Assembly (NCBI GenBank): GCA_027214255.1
Contig: JAPWHL010000002.1
Location: 1-64,000, forward strand
DNA from: Roseovarius aestuarii
GTDB lineage: Bacteria; Pseudomonadota; Alphaproteobacteria; Rhodobacterales; Rhodobacteraceae
Length of the DNA stretch: 64,000 nt
Direction of reading: 5' to 3'
Both the position numbers and the translations under genes were made by a program. Shown piece after piece: positions 17,521 through 28,000 of the stretch. How positions within the stretch are numbered: position 1 is the stretch's first letter; the number at the start of each line of letters is the position of its first letter. Under the pieces are notes generated by a model, which worked only from the letters and a program-made list of their open reading frames with translations, did not search any database and was not told where the DNA came from.

Positions 17521-20500
17521 ATGACTGACACAATCGCCTTTGACACATCTGGTTCTGCCCCCAATCGTGCGCGCGAATCTGCACCGCGGTTCTCGGGTGA
17601 TATTGCCATTGTCGGCATGGCGGCAACTGTACCGGGCGCGCAGGATATCGATCAGTTCTGGCGCAATCTGGCCGGTGGTGTCGAAAGCATCCAACCTCTG
17701 AGTGAGGTCGAATTGCTGGAGGCGGGCGAAGACCCTGCGCGGTTACGCCAAAAGAACTATGTGCGGGCAGCTGCCAAACTGGACGGGTTTGCCGAGTTTG
17801 ACGCCGAGTTTTTTGGCTTTGGTCCTAAAGAGGCCGCCATTCTGGATCCCCAGCACCGCAAATTCCTTGAGGTGACATGGGCCGCGATGGAACAGGCCGG
17901 CCACGCGCCACGCACTTTCCCCGGGAAAGTCGGCGTTTATGCGGGCTGCGGCATGGGTAGCTATTTTTACTTCAACATCTGCTCAAATCCCGATCTGGTG
18001 GACGATGTGGGCATGTTCCTGCTGCGCCATACAGGCAACGACAAGGATTTCCTGTCGACCCGTGTCAGCCACGTCTTTGATCTTAAAGGGCCCAGTGTGA
18101 ATATGCAGACCGCATGTTCTACCTCGCTGGTTGCGGTTCATTATGCGCGTCAGGCGTTGATGAATGGCGAATGCGACATGGCGTTGGCCGGTGGCGTGAC
18201 GATCGAGTTGCCGCAGGGCCGCGGCTATCTGTTCAAGGAAAACGAAATCCTGTCGCCGGACGGACATTGTCATGCGTTTGATCATCGTGCCGAGGGCACG
18301 GTTTTTGGCAGTGGTGCCGGGGCGGTGGCCCTACGCCGCCTAGAGGATGCCGTCGCTGATGGCGATCACATCTGGGCCGTCATCAAGGGCAGCGCCATCA
18401 ACAATGACGGCGCGGCCAAGGCCGGATATCTGGCACCGTCAGTAGATGGGCAGGCCGAGGCGATTGAGGCGGCCTTGCGTGACGCTGACGTGCGCGCAGA
18501 CAGCATTGGCTATATCGAATGCCACGGCACGGGTACTTATCTGGGCGACCCGATCGAAGTCGCGGCGTTGACCGAGGCACATCGTACCCAGACCGATAAA
18601 ACCGGATACTGCCAGATCGGTTCGGTCAAAACCAATATCGGCCATCTCGATACGGCAGCGGGGGTGGTTGGCCTGATCAAATCGGCCTTGGCACTGCATC
18701 ACCGTCAGATTCCGCCCAGCCTGAGTTACGAAGCCCCTAATCCGACGATTGATTTTGACGATAGTCCGTTTCGGGTGGCAGATCGGCTGGTGGAATGGGC
18801 CTCGAATGGAGAGCCGCGCCGCGCGGCTGTCAACTCACTTGGGGTGGGCGGCACCAACGCGCATGTCATTCTGCAAGAGGCACCATCCCGCGCAGCATCA
18901 GAAGAATCCGATTTTCCGTTTCACATTCTTTGCCTGTCCGGCCGTAGCAAATCGGCGTTGGAGGCCAATACCGCCGCACTGGCCGCGCATCTTGGTGATC
19001 ACGCGGAGCTTCCGCTTGCCGATGTTGCTCATACGTTAAAGAACGGTCGCTACGCCTTTGATAAACGGCGCATTGTTGTGGCCGAAACCGCGAGCGAAGC
19101 AGCCAGATTGCTGGATGCGGGGGATCCTTTGCGCGTGTTCACCCATGATCATTTAGGCGAGTCCCCTGATATTGTGTTCATGTTCCCCGGGGGCGGCGCA
19201 CAATATCCAGGCATGGCCCGCGACCTCTACGAGACCGAGCCGGTGTTCGCCGAATGGATGGATCGTGGCCTTGCCCATCTGGAGCCGCAGTTGGACTATG
19301 ACATACGCGCCCTTTGGCTGCCCGATGCGGGGGGCGAAGACGCTGCAGCACAAACGCTGAAACAACCGTCGGTCCAATTGCCGTTGATCATGATTGTTGA
19401 ATACGCGCTGGCGCAACTCTGGCACAGCTGGGGTGTGCGCCCGGCCGCTTTGGTTGGCCATTCCATGGGGGAGAACACCGCCGCCTGTCTGGCGGGCGTC
19501 ATCGGGTTTGAAGATTGCATCGATCTGGTCCTGTTGCGCGGGCGCTTGTTTGATACGGTCGCCCCTGGTGGCATGCTAAGCGTGTCTTTGCCGCTGGAGG
19601 AACTGGAACCATTGATCGGTGACGATCTGGACATCGCCAGCGTTAACGCGCCGCGCCTGTGCGCCGTCTCTGGCCCTCAGGCCTCGCTGGATGCGCTTGG
19701 CGTAACGTTAACAGCGCAAGATATTGATTTTCAACGTGTCGCCATCGATATTGCCGCCCATTCGCGGATGCTGGATGGCATCTTGCCTGACTTCCGAGCG
19801 TTCCTCGAAACACTCAACTTGCAAGCACCGAAAATTCCGTTCCTCAGCAACCGCACCGGGGCATACATCACGGATCAGCAGGCGACAGACCCCGAATATT
19901 GGGTTCAGCAATTGCGCAACACGGTCCATTTTGCGGATTGCATTAAAACCCTGTCGGACACGCCGCGCGTCTTTCTTGAGGTGGGGCCGGGCAAGGCGCT
20001 GAGTTCGCTTACTCAGATGGGCGATAATATCAAACCCGGTCAAGTTCTGAGCGCGCTGCGCCATCCGGATCAGGACATGGCGGATGATGCCTATTTCCTG
20101 CAACAGATCGGGCGGCTATGGGCCTGCGGGATCGAGGCTGACTGGGATCAGATCTGGGGCGAGGCACGACGCAACCGTGTCTTGTTGCCCGGTTATCAAT
20201 TCCAGCGCAGCCGGTATTTCATCGAACCCGGCCGCGCCAGTGCGAGCATGGAAACGGCGATTGCGCGCTACGAGGATATGACCGACTGGGGCATGGTCCA
20301 ACGCTGGAAACCGGCCTTTGCAGACTGCGATCTGGATGTTTCAACAGATCTGGGCAAGCCACTGACATGGCTTGTATTTTGTGATGAAGCGGGTGTCAGT
20401 GGTCCGGTCATAGAGCGGCTGCGTGATGCCGGTCACACGGTTAGCATCGTTCGCTCCGGAGACAGCTTTCAACAGCGCAGCGTTGGCGAATACATCTTGT

Positions 20501-23500
20501 CGCCAGAACAAGGCGTTGAGGGCTATGAGGCGTTACTGTCTGCCTTGTCCAGCGACGCACGCCTGCCGGACCGGATCGCGCATTTCTGGTTGGTGACAGG
20601 GGCGGAATCCTTCCGCCCTGGCAGCAGCTTCTTTGATCGCAATATCGAACATGGCTTTACCTCGTTGTTGCACCTTGCGCAGGCTATGGGCGCAGTTTCC
20701 ATGCCGGGGGACGTTCATATCAGTGTGGTGACGTCCGGCGCGGCGCGGGTCGGGTCGGAAGGGCTGGCCTATCCAGAGAAAGCCTGTGTTTTGGGTCCTG
20801 TCGGCGTCATGCCGCGCGAATTTCCCGGGGTAACAATATCTTTGCTGGATATCGAAACGCCAGAAGCTGCGACGAAACGGCGGAAAGCAAAATGTGATAC
20901 GCTTACGCCGCGCCTGTTGGAGGATATGCTGGCCGAGCCGGGAAATGCCGTCGTGGCTTATCGCGGCGACAAACGGATGATCCAAGGATTGCGCGCCGCG
21001 CCGCTGGAGCCGGGCGAAAGCGCTTCTTGGAAAGATGGTGGAGCCTATCTGATCACCGGCGGATTTGGTGGGATCGGCCTTAGCGTCGCGCGCGACATGG
21101 CTAAGGCCGGCGCGGCGCATATCGTGTTGCTCGCGCGTAGCCCGTTGCCGCCGCGCGGCATGTGGGATCAATATAGCGGTGCGGGTAAAACTGCGACGCG
21201 GATCAAAGCGATCCAACAGATCGAAGCCAAGGGCGCAAAGGTTCACCTGATCAAGGCCGATGTAACGGACCTTGCTCAGATGCAGGCGGCGGCAGGTGAG
21301 ATTGCCGGTATCTGCGGCCGGTTGACGGGCATTATCCACGCGGCCGGAACCATCGATGACGCACCTATGTTGACCAAGGACGCCGCCAGCGTTCAGACGG
21401 TGTTTGCCCCCAAAATTGGTGGCCTGCGCGTTTTGGATGCGGTCTTCGCGGATGGCGCTGTGGACGTGTTGGTTCTGTTTTCTTCCACCAGCACGATCAC
21501 CTGTCCGGCTGGGCAGGTCGATTACGTCGCGGCCAATGCCTATTTGAACGCCGTGGCGCACAGCCGTCAGGGGGGACAGACCCGCGTGGTTGCCGTCAAC
21601 TGGGGTGTTTGGGCTGATACCGGTATGGCGGCAGATGCTATGGCGCGCCGGATGGGCGAGGGCGACGAAACACCCCGCACACTTTCGGCACCTTTGCTGA
21701 ACAGCGCCGAGGAATTGACCGAGGGCACGCGCTTTGATTTGAACCTGAGCGCGCGCGACGATTGGGTTCTGGCCGAGCACCGCACCCGTACGGGTCAAAC
21801 TCTTTTGCCCGGCACCGGCGTGATCGAACTTGCCGCCGAGGCGGTGGCCTGTGACGGCGCGTTCCGTCCGTTTGAGCTGTGCGATCTTTATTTCCTGCGC
21901 GCGTTTTCAGTCGAAGGGATATCTCAGTCCGGCCATATGCTGATGGTGCCGGATGGCGCCACTCAGCGTTTGGAATTGCGCAGTGACATCGAAAAACAAG
22001 GCCGTCATGGGACTGTGCTTCATGCCGAGGCACAGCTGCGCGCCTTGCCCGACGAAGCCCCACAGATCGACATAGATGCGATTACCGCGCGCTGTGATCG
22101 CGTTTCTGAACTGCCCTTTGTGTCACCACAAGAGGCACATCTGGATTTTGGCCCGCGGTGGCGCACCGTCCAGTCCGCCGCGTTTGGCAAGACCGAGGGG
22201 CTGGCGCGTCTGGCGCTTCCGGATGCGGCCCAAGGCGACTTGGCCGCTGGCTTCCTTGCGCATCCTGCGCTGTTGGATTTGGCCACTGGCTGGGCAGTGT
22301 CGCTGCATGACGGGTATGATCCATCCCACCTGTGGGTGCCAGCAGGTTACGGCGCGCTGCGGCTGTATCGTCCGCTGCCTGCCGAAGTGGTCAGCTGGGT
22401 TCAATTGGGGCAGGGCGGTGATGCGGATACAGCCGTGTTTGACATCGTTCTGGCGACGCCGGATGGCAGGGTCGTTTTCAGTGCGAAAGGCTTTCGGATG
22501 CGCTGTTTGGCAAGCGCGCGCTTGCCTGCGCGTGCGGATCTGAGCGAGCGTGACATAGATTGGAACACAGACGAATCCACTCAACCGCTGTCGCGCAGCG
22601 AGACGCGATTGATGCACAACATTTCACTGGGCATTACTGCGGAGGAAGGCCCCGAGGCCCTGCGCCGCGCCTTGGCCCGTCCTGATGCGCAGATTGCGAT
22701 TTCGTCGCTGAACCTGCCTGCGCTGGTGGCCGAGGCTGGCCATGTGCAGGCCGAGGAAACAGGCGGAGCCCAGAGTTTTGAGCGCCCTGATTTGGACAGT
22801 GATTACATTGCGCCCGAAACCGGGACCGAACGGCAGTTGGCCGACATCTGGTCTGCCTTGTTGGGGATCGAACAGGTTGGCATAGCTGACAGCTTTTTCG
22901 ATCTTGGAGGGCATTCCTTGCTGGCGGTGCGGCTGTTTGCACAGGTCAAGCGCAGTTTCGGTGTGGATTTCCCGCTGTCCGTATTGTTTGAGGCACCGAC
23001 AATCGCGGATTTGGCCAAACGCCTGCCCGCCAGTGATGGACCGGCCAGTGATGATGGCATGCCTGATGCACCTGCGTTGGAGCAGCCTAAACACCGTCAT
23101 CTGGTGGCGTTGCATCCTGACATGAGCGGCTCGCGCACGCCGATGTTTATCGTGGCCGGTATGTTCGGTAACGTGCTGAATTTGCGTCACTTGGCGTTGT
23201 TGATGGGGCGTGATCGCCCGGTCTGGGGTCTTCAGGCGCGCGGCTTGATTGGGGACGAGGCCCCGCACCAGACGATTGAGCAAGCGGCCAAAGACTACAT
23301 CACCGAAATGCGCAGCGTTCAGCCCGTCGGTCCATATTACATCGGCGGATTTTCCGGCGGCGGCATCACCGCCTATGAAATTGCGCAACAACTGCGCGCT
23401 GATGGGCAAAAAGTGGGCGTTCTGGCGATGTTGGACACGCCGCTACCGCGGCGCCCAACGTTAAGTCGTGCGGATAAGGCTCTGATTAAGATGCAAGAAT

Positions 23501-23991
23501 TGCGCCGAAAGGGGCCATCCTACCTGATGGATTGGGCACGTGCCCGTATCGCGTGGGAAATGTCCAAACGTCGCAACCATACCGCCGAACCTTCCACAGC
23601 GGGAAGTTTCAACAACGCCGGGATCGAGGCAGCGTTCCGCGCGGCAGTCAGTGTTTACGAGCCACGCCCATGGCATGGCCCGTTGACATTGTTCCGTCCC
23701 CGTCTGGACCGGCATTGGAAAGTGTCGGGCGGCAATTGGGTCAGTTCAGAACGCGAATATGTTTTTGAAGACAACCAATGGACGCAATACGCGCCTGAAA
23801 CAGAGGTGATCGAAGTTCCAGGCAATCATGACAGTATGGTATTGGTACCTAATGTCAGTGTGTTGGCAGGTCATCTTAATGCTCTGACGCAGGCGGCTGA
23901 TCTGGCTGTGCAAACAGGCGACAAGGCCGCCGGATCGGATGATCAATGGGCTTCAACTCAATACTGGGCCAACCAGACGGCTGCGGAGTGA
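17521..23991 (+). CDS. Single-module type I polyketide synthase: KS-AT-KR-DH-ACP-TE
   Basis: A 2156-residue megasynthase. KS: TACSTS with Cys199, HGTGT near 334, KTNIGHLDTAAG near 373. AT: GHSMGE with Ser near 648 and an IAAHS specificity-region motif. KR: a structural half near 920-1160, then LITGGFGGIG near 1175 and a catalytic SSTST...DYVAANAYLN region. DH-like: EHRTRTGQTLLPG near 1418 and HPALLD. ACP: DLGGHSLLA with Ser near 1799. TE: GGFSGGG near 1944. No ER is visible. DH placed after KR is unusual; DH normally precedes KR. It heads an operon with a GT2, an NRPS and a PPTase. One chain extension, reduction, possible dehydration and release by the TE are inferred. Rhizobial RkpA is a precedent for a large PKS/FAS-like protein in a capsule locus. 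Confidence 0.9.
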   Translation: MTDTIAFDTSGSAPNRARESAPRFSGDIAIVGMAATVPGAQDIDQFWRNLAGGVESIQPLSEVELLEAGEDPARLRQKNYVRAAAKLDGFAEFDAEFFGFGPKEAAILDPQHRKFLEVTWAAMEQAGHAPRTFPGKVGVYAGCGMGSYFYFNICSNPDLVDDVGMFLLRHTGNDKDFLSTRVSHVFDLKGPSVNMQTACSTSLVAVHYARQALMNGECDMALAGGVTIELPQGRGYLFKENEILSPDGHCHAFDHRAEGTVFGSGAGAVALRRLEDAVADGDHIWAVIKGSAINNDGAAKAGYLAPSVDGQAEAIEAALRDADVRADSIGYIECHGTGTYLGDPIEVAALTEAHRTQTDKTGYCQIGSVKTNIGHLDTAAGVVGLIKSALALHHRQIPPSLSYEAPNPTIDFDDSPFRVADRLVEWASNGEPRRAAVNSLGVGGTNAHVILQEAPSRAASEESDFPFHILCLSGRSKSALEANTAALAAHLGDHAELPLADVAHTLKNGRYAFDKRRIVVAETASEAARLLDAGDPLRVFTHDHLGESPDIVFMFPGGGAQYPGMARDLYETEPVFAEWMDRGLAHLEPQLDYDIRALWLPDAGGEDAAAQTLKQPSVQLPLIMIVEYALAQLWHSWGVRPAALVGHSMGENTAACLAGVIGFEDCIDLVLLRGRLFDTVAPGGMLSVSLPLEELEPLIGDDLDIASVNAPRLCAVSGPQASLDALGVTLTAQDIDFQRVAIDIAAHSRMLDGILPDFRAFLETLNLQAPKIPFLSNRTGAYITDQQATDPEYWVQQLRNTVHFADCIKTLSDTPRVFLEVGPGKALSSLTQMGDNIKPGQVLSALRHPDQDMADDAYFLQQIGRLWACGIEADWDQIWGEARRNRVLLPGYQFQRSRYFIEPGRASASMETAIARYEDMTDWGMVQRWKPAFADCDLDVSTDLGKPLTWLVFCDEAGVSGPVIERLRDAGHTVSIVRSGDSFQQRSVGEYILSPEQGVEGYEALLSALSSDARLPDRIAHFWLVTGAESFRPGSSFFDRNIEHGFTSLLHLAQAMGAVSMPGDVHISVVTSGAARVGSEGLAYPEKACVLGPVGVMPREFPGVTISLLDIETPEAATKRRKAKCDTLTPRLLEDMLAEPGNAVVAYRGDKRMIQGLRAAPLEPGESASWKDGGAYLITGGFGGIGLSVARDMAKAGAAHIVLLARSPLPPRGMWDQYSGAGKTATRIKAIQQIEAKGAKVHLIKADVTDLAQMQAAAGEIAGICGRLTGIIHAAGTIDDAPMLTKDAASVQTVFAPKIGGLRVLDAVFADGAVDVLVLFSSTSTITCPAGQVDYVAANAYLNAVAHSRQGGQTRVVAVNWGVWADTGMAADAMARRMGEGDETPRTLSAPLLNSAEELTEGTRFDLNLSARDDWVLAEHRTRTGQTLLPGTGVIELAAEAVACDGAFRPFELCDLYFLRAFSVEGISQSGHMLMVPDGATQRLELRSDIEKQGRHGTVLHAEAQLRALPDEAPQIDIDAITARCDRVSELPFVSPQEAHLDFGPRWRTVQSAAFGKTEGLARLALPDAAQGDLAAGFLAHPALLDLATGWAVSLHDGYDPSHLWVPAGYGALRLYRPLPAEVVSWVQLGQGGDADTAVFDIVLATPDGRVVFSAKGFRMRCLASARLPARADLSERDIDWNTDESTQPLSRSETRLMHNISLGITAEEGPEALRRALARPDAQIAISSLNLPALVAEAGHVQAEETGGAQSFERPDLDSDYIAPETGTERQLADIWSALLGIEQVGIADSFFDLGGHSLLAVRLFAQVKRSFGVDFPLSVLFEAPTIADLAKRLPASDGPASDDGMPDAPALEQPKHRHLVALHPDMSGSRTPMFIVAGMFGNVLNLRHLALLMGRDRPVWGLQARGLIGDEAPHQTIEQAAKDYITEMRSVQPVGPYYIGGFSGGGITAYEIAQQLRADGQKVGVLAMLDTPLPRRPTLSRADKALIKMQELRRKGPSYLMDWARARIAWEMSKRRNHTAEPSTAGSFNNAGIEAAFRAAVSVYEPRPWHGPLTLFRPRLDRHWKVSGGNWVSSEREYVFEDNQWTQYAPETEVIEVPGNHDSMVLVPNVSVLAGHLNALTQAADLAVQTGDKAAGSDDQWASTQYWANQTAAE

Positions 23992-23995
23992 TGTG

Positions 23996-25012
23996 ATGGA
24001 AAAGACATCCCCCCATACCCCCACCGTTCTGGTTGTCGTGTTGAATTATCGCACCCCAGAGCTGAGCATCAAGGCAACCCGTGCTGCCCTGCGCGAAATG
24101 GATGGCATCGCAGGCGAGATCGTGGTCGTCGACAATGGCTCGGGCGATGATAGCTGCGCGTTGATTGGCGCGGCGATTGCGACAGAAGGCTGGGACCGCG
24201 TCAGCCTGAAAACGGCTGGACGCAATGGCGGCTTTGGGGCTGGCAATAACGTGGCCATGAGGGCCGGGTTATCAGACGGATCGGCCCCTGACTTTGTTTA
24301 CATCCTGAATTCGGACGCTTGGCCCGAGGCACACGCAATCCGTGCATTGCTGGCGGCCATGAAAGCCGACAGCCAAATCGGTATCGCGGGGAGTGCGATC
24401 CGTGGTGTGGATGGCGACCCGCACGCCACGGCCTTTCGATTTCCCTCTATCGCAGGTGAATTCGAGGGGGCGGTGCGTACCGGGATCATAACACGTCTAC
24501 TCAAGAATCACGTCGTGCCAATGGCAATACCGCAGGTACAGACACGGGTCGATTGGGTGGCTGGGGCCTCGGTCCTTATGCGCCAGTCAATGCTGGATCA
24601 GATCGGCCTGTTTGATGAAACGTTTTTCCTTTATTTCGAGGAAACTGACCTGTGCTTGCGCGCGGCGCGGGCGGGCTGGCACGTGGTCTATGTGCCTCAA
24701 TCCGAGGTTGTTCATATCGGCTCGGTCTCGACAGGAATGAAGCAGTGGCAGCGCACACCGGGCTATTGGTTTGACTCGCGGCAGTATTACTTTTCAAAAA
24801 ACCACGGCCCGCTTTATGCGTTTGGTGCAACGCTGGCACGCGTGATCGGTGCCGCGCTGTGGCGCGTGCGCGTGGCGCTGTCCAGAAAGACACTGGGTGA
24901 TCCGCCGCATTTCCTGCGCGATTTGATCACCCATGCCGTGGCCAACGTGCTGCGTAAGCGACGCAAGCCCGGCCAACTGGCGCAAAAGAACATGGCAGGA
25001 GACGCCAAATGA
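23996..25012 (+). CDS. GT2-family glycosyltransferase (rhamnosyltransferase-like)
   Basis: A 338-residue GT-A enzyme. VLVVVLNYRTPELS, VVVDNGSGDDS, NGGFGAGNNVAMR, YILNSDAWPE (DxD position) and FEETDLCLRAARAGW are typical of WbbL/RfbF-like transferases. The ATG at 23996 is preferred because GGAG lies seven bases upstream; the longer frame back to 23939 overlaps the PKS. It starts four bases after the PKS stop and its TGA overlaps the NRPS ATG. Its place between the two megasynthase genes suggests that it glycosylates the assembly-line product or a glycan carrying it. Confidence 0.85.
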   Translation: MEKTSPHTPTVLVVVLNYRTPELSIKATRAALREMDGIAGEIVVVDNGSGDDSCALIGAAIATEGWDRVSLKTAGRNGGFGAGNNVAMRAGLSDGSAPDFVYILNSDAWPEAHAIRALLAAMKADSQIGIAGSAIRGVDGDPHATAFRFPSIAGEFEGAVRTGIITRLLKNHVVPMAIPQVQTRVDWVAGASVLMRQSMLDQIGLFDETFFLYFEETDLCLRAARAGWHVVYVPQSEVVHIGSVSTGMKQWQRTPGYWFDSRQYYFSKNHGPLYAFGATLARVIGAALWRVRVALSRKTLGDPPHFLRDLITHAVANVLRKRRKPGQLAQKNMAGDAK

Positions 25013-28000
25013 GCAATTTTTCATGTGTTCTGATCGGGGATGAAACCCTGACGATGTCTTGTGGCGAGATGTTGATCGACCGTGGTGTAACCCTGTGCGC
25101 TGTTGCCACGCGCGACCCCGAGGTGCAGGCGTGGGCACTGGCAAAAGGCGTGCCCGTGGTTCGCCGAATTTCTGATCTGGCCGACGTGGCGGCGCAAGGG
25201 TTTGATTGGCTGCTGAGTATCGCAAACCTGCGCATTGTGCCGGACGCGGCGCTGGCGCTGGCGACGCGGGGGGCGATCAACTTTCACGATGGCCCTTTGC
25301 CTGAATATGCCGGGTTGAACACGCCCGCCTGGGCTTTGATCAACGGCGAACCACGCCACGGCATCACATGGCACCATATTACCGGTGGCGTTGATGAGGG
25401 CGACATCATTCTGCAACGCCGCTTTGACATTGCCCCCGATGAAACCGCGCACTCTTTGAATGCGCGGTGTTACGGCGAGGCAATGGACAGTTTTGGGGAG
25501 GTCATGACCGAACTGGCCAGCGACGCCCCGGCACGGATGAAACAGGACTTGCGCCATCGCACATATTTCGCGCGCTCTGATCTGCCCGCGAATGGTGGAT
25601 TTCTGGACCTGACCCAACCCGCGCAGGGGATTGTGAACGCGGTTCGCGGTCTGGATTTTGCAGGGTACGTTAACCCGCTGACAACCGCCAAGCTGTCGAT
25701 AGGCGGGCAGGTTGTTCAGGTCGGGCGCGCGGCGCTGGCTCAAGGGCAGGGCGCGCCCGGTTCTGTTCTAAGCATCGGTGATGCCTTGCGCGTTATGGCG
25801 CGCGACACAGCTCTGGATTTCAGTGGTCTGCGCGATTTGGCGGGCCGTTTGGTGGATGTTGCGGCCTTGGTCGAGGTTGGCGACGTTATCGCGCTGCCCG
25901 AGCAGACCGGAGACATCCTTGCCTCGCTGGCTCCGTCCGAGGATCATTGGCGTGGTGTTCTGACATCAGGAACCCCTTTGGGCATACCTTTGGCGCATAT
26001 CGGCGCGGGTCCGGCGGGTATGGTCCAACGCCAATTGGACGTGCCTGCCGGCCTTGCGCAATCTGACATGCTGGCGCGCATTGCGGCCAGCGCGTTGATC
26101 GGAGCGGGGCAAACGGCGGGCTATGTCGCGCTTCAGACCCATGAAGTTGCAAGGGTACATGAACAGGCGCCGGATTTGGTCATGCCGTGGGTGCCGCTGC
26201 ATGCCGGGTCGGGCGCGAACATGGCCCAAGCGCTGGAAACTGCCATGAAACATCGCGGGTTTGCGCGCGACCTTATGCAGCGTGATCCGGCCTTGCTGGA
26301 ACGGATTGCACCAGATTTCGCGATCTCTTTAAGTGGACAGACCGTGCCGGATGCGGCGGTTACTGTATTGCTGGATCAAGGCGCTGTCATGATGGATGGC
26401 GCTTGTTTGACCTCGGCTGCAATGGACCTGATCGTCGCCCGCTTGAATGAGGCGCTGCAAGGCGCGCCCAAAGCCGTGCCTCAATCTGACCGGACTGCGC
26501 TGGCGAAATGGAACGCGACGCAAACACCGTTTGATCAGGCGCTGACCATCCCGCGCGCATTCGAGGCACAGGTTGCCAAGACGCCGGACGCAGCTGCGAT
26601 CACGTTCGAGGCCGAAACCCTGAGCTATGCTCAGTTGAACGCACGTGCCAATGCTGTGGCGTTTGCTTTGCAACAAGCAGGCGTGGGACCGGGGCACAAC
26701 GTGGGCCTGTGTCTGCGGCGTTCGCTGGACTTGGTGATCGGGGCCTTGGCGATCCTGAAAGCGGGCGGTGCCTATGTCCCGCTGGACCCGGATTATCCAG
26801 CGGACCGTGTCCAGCACTGTCTGAGTGACAGCGCGGCACCGGTTGTTTTGACCAGCCGCGCCTTGGTCGATAGCCTGCCGGATACACGTGCAGAGACAAT
26901 CCTGATTGATGATATTTCCGATACACGGGCTGACAATATCGATGGTGGGGCCGGGCCGGGTGATCTGGCTTATCTGATCTATACATCCGGATCCACAGGA
27001 ACGCCTAAAGGGGTGATGGTTACGCATTCGAACGTGTCCAACTTTTTCACCGGGATGGACGCGTATATTGATTCGTCCAAGGGGCAGGTCTGGATGGCAG
27101 TGACCAGCCTTGCGTTCGATATTTCTGTGTTAGAACTGTTTTACACGCTTGCGCGTGGGTTTCAGGTGGTCATTTCAGGTGATGAAAACCGCGCGGCTGT
27201 GTCGGGAACATCTATGGCGGTGTCGGATCGCGGCATGGACTTTGGCCTGTATTATTGGGGCAATGACGGCGGAGCAGGCGCGAAAAAATACGAACTCCTG
27301 TTGGAAGGCGCGCGGTTTGCCGACGCCAATGGATTCACTGCGCTTTGGACGCCTGAACGACATTTTCACGCCTTTGGCGGTCCTTATCCGAACCCCTCTG
27401 TGACGGGGGCTGCCGTTGCCGCCGTTGCACCGGGGCTTAGCGTGCGCGCGGGCAGTTGTGTGGCGCCGTTGCACCATCCGGCACGCATCGCCGAAGAATG
27501 GGCGGTGATCGACAATCTGACCAACGGTAAGGCGGGCATTGCATTTGCCTCGGGATGGCAGCCGGATGATTTCATTTTGCGTCCCGAAAACACCCCACCA
27601 AAAAACAAGCCTGCGATGTACGAGGCGCTGAACACCGTACGTGCCCTGTGGCGCGGCGAAGAGGTGGCTTTTGCCACCGCTGCGGGTGGCGAATATGCAG
27701 TGCAAACTCAACCGCGCCCGGTATCGCGAGAGCTGACCGTCTGGGTGACGACCGCAGGAAACCCTGAAACATGGCGCGAAGCGGGTGAGCTGGGCGCGAA
27801 TGTGCTGACCCATCTATTGGGCCAAACCATCGACGAGGTTGCGGGCAAGATTGAAATCTACCATGCGGCCCTGCGTCAAGCGGGCCATGATCCGGTGGAT
27901 TTCAAGGTCACGATGATGTTGCACACCTATCTGGCACCGACGCGCGACGCGGCACGCGATATCGCGCGAGAGCCGATGAAGGATTACCTGCGCAGCGCAG

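Noticed and set aside
20533..21798. Long open frame (421 codons) antisense to the PKS
   Set aside because: It is a shadow of the GC-rich PKS coding frame; the product is low-complexity, rich in Arg, His and Gln, without any motif, and the sense strand carries clear KR domains.
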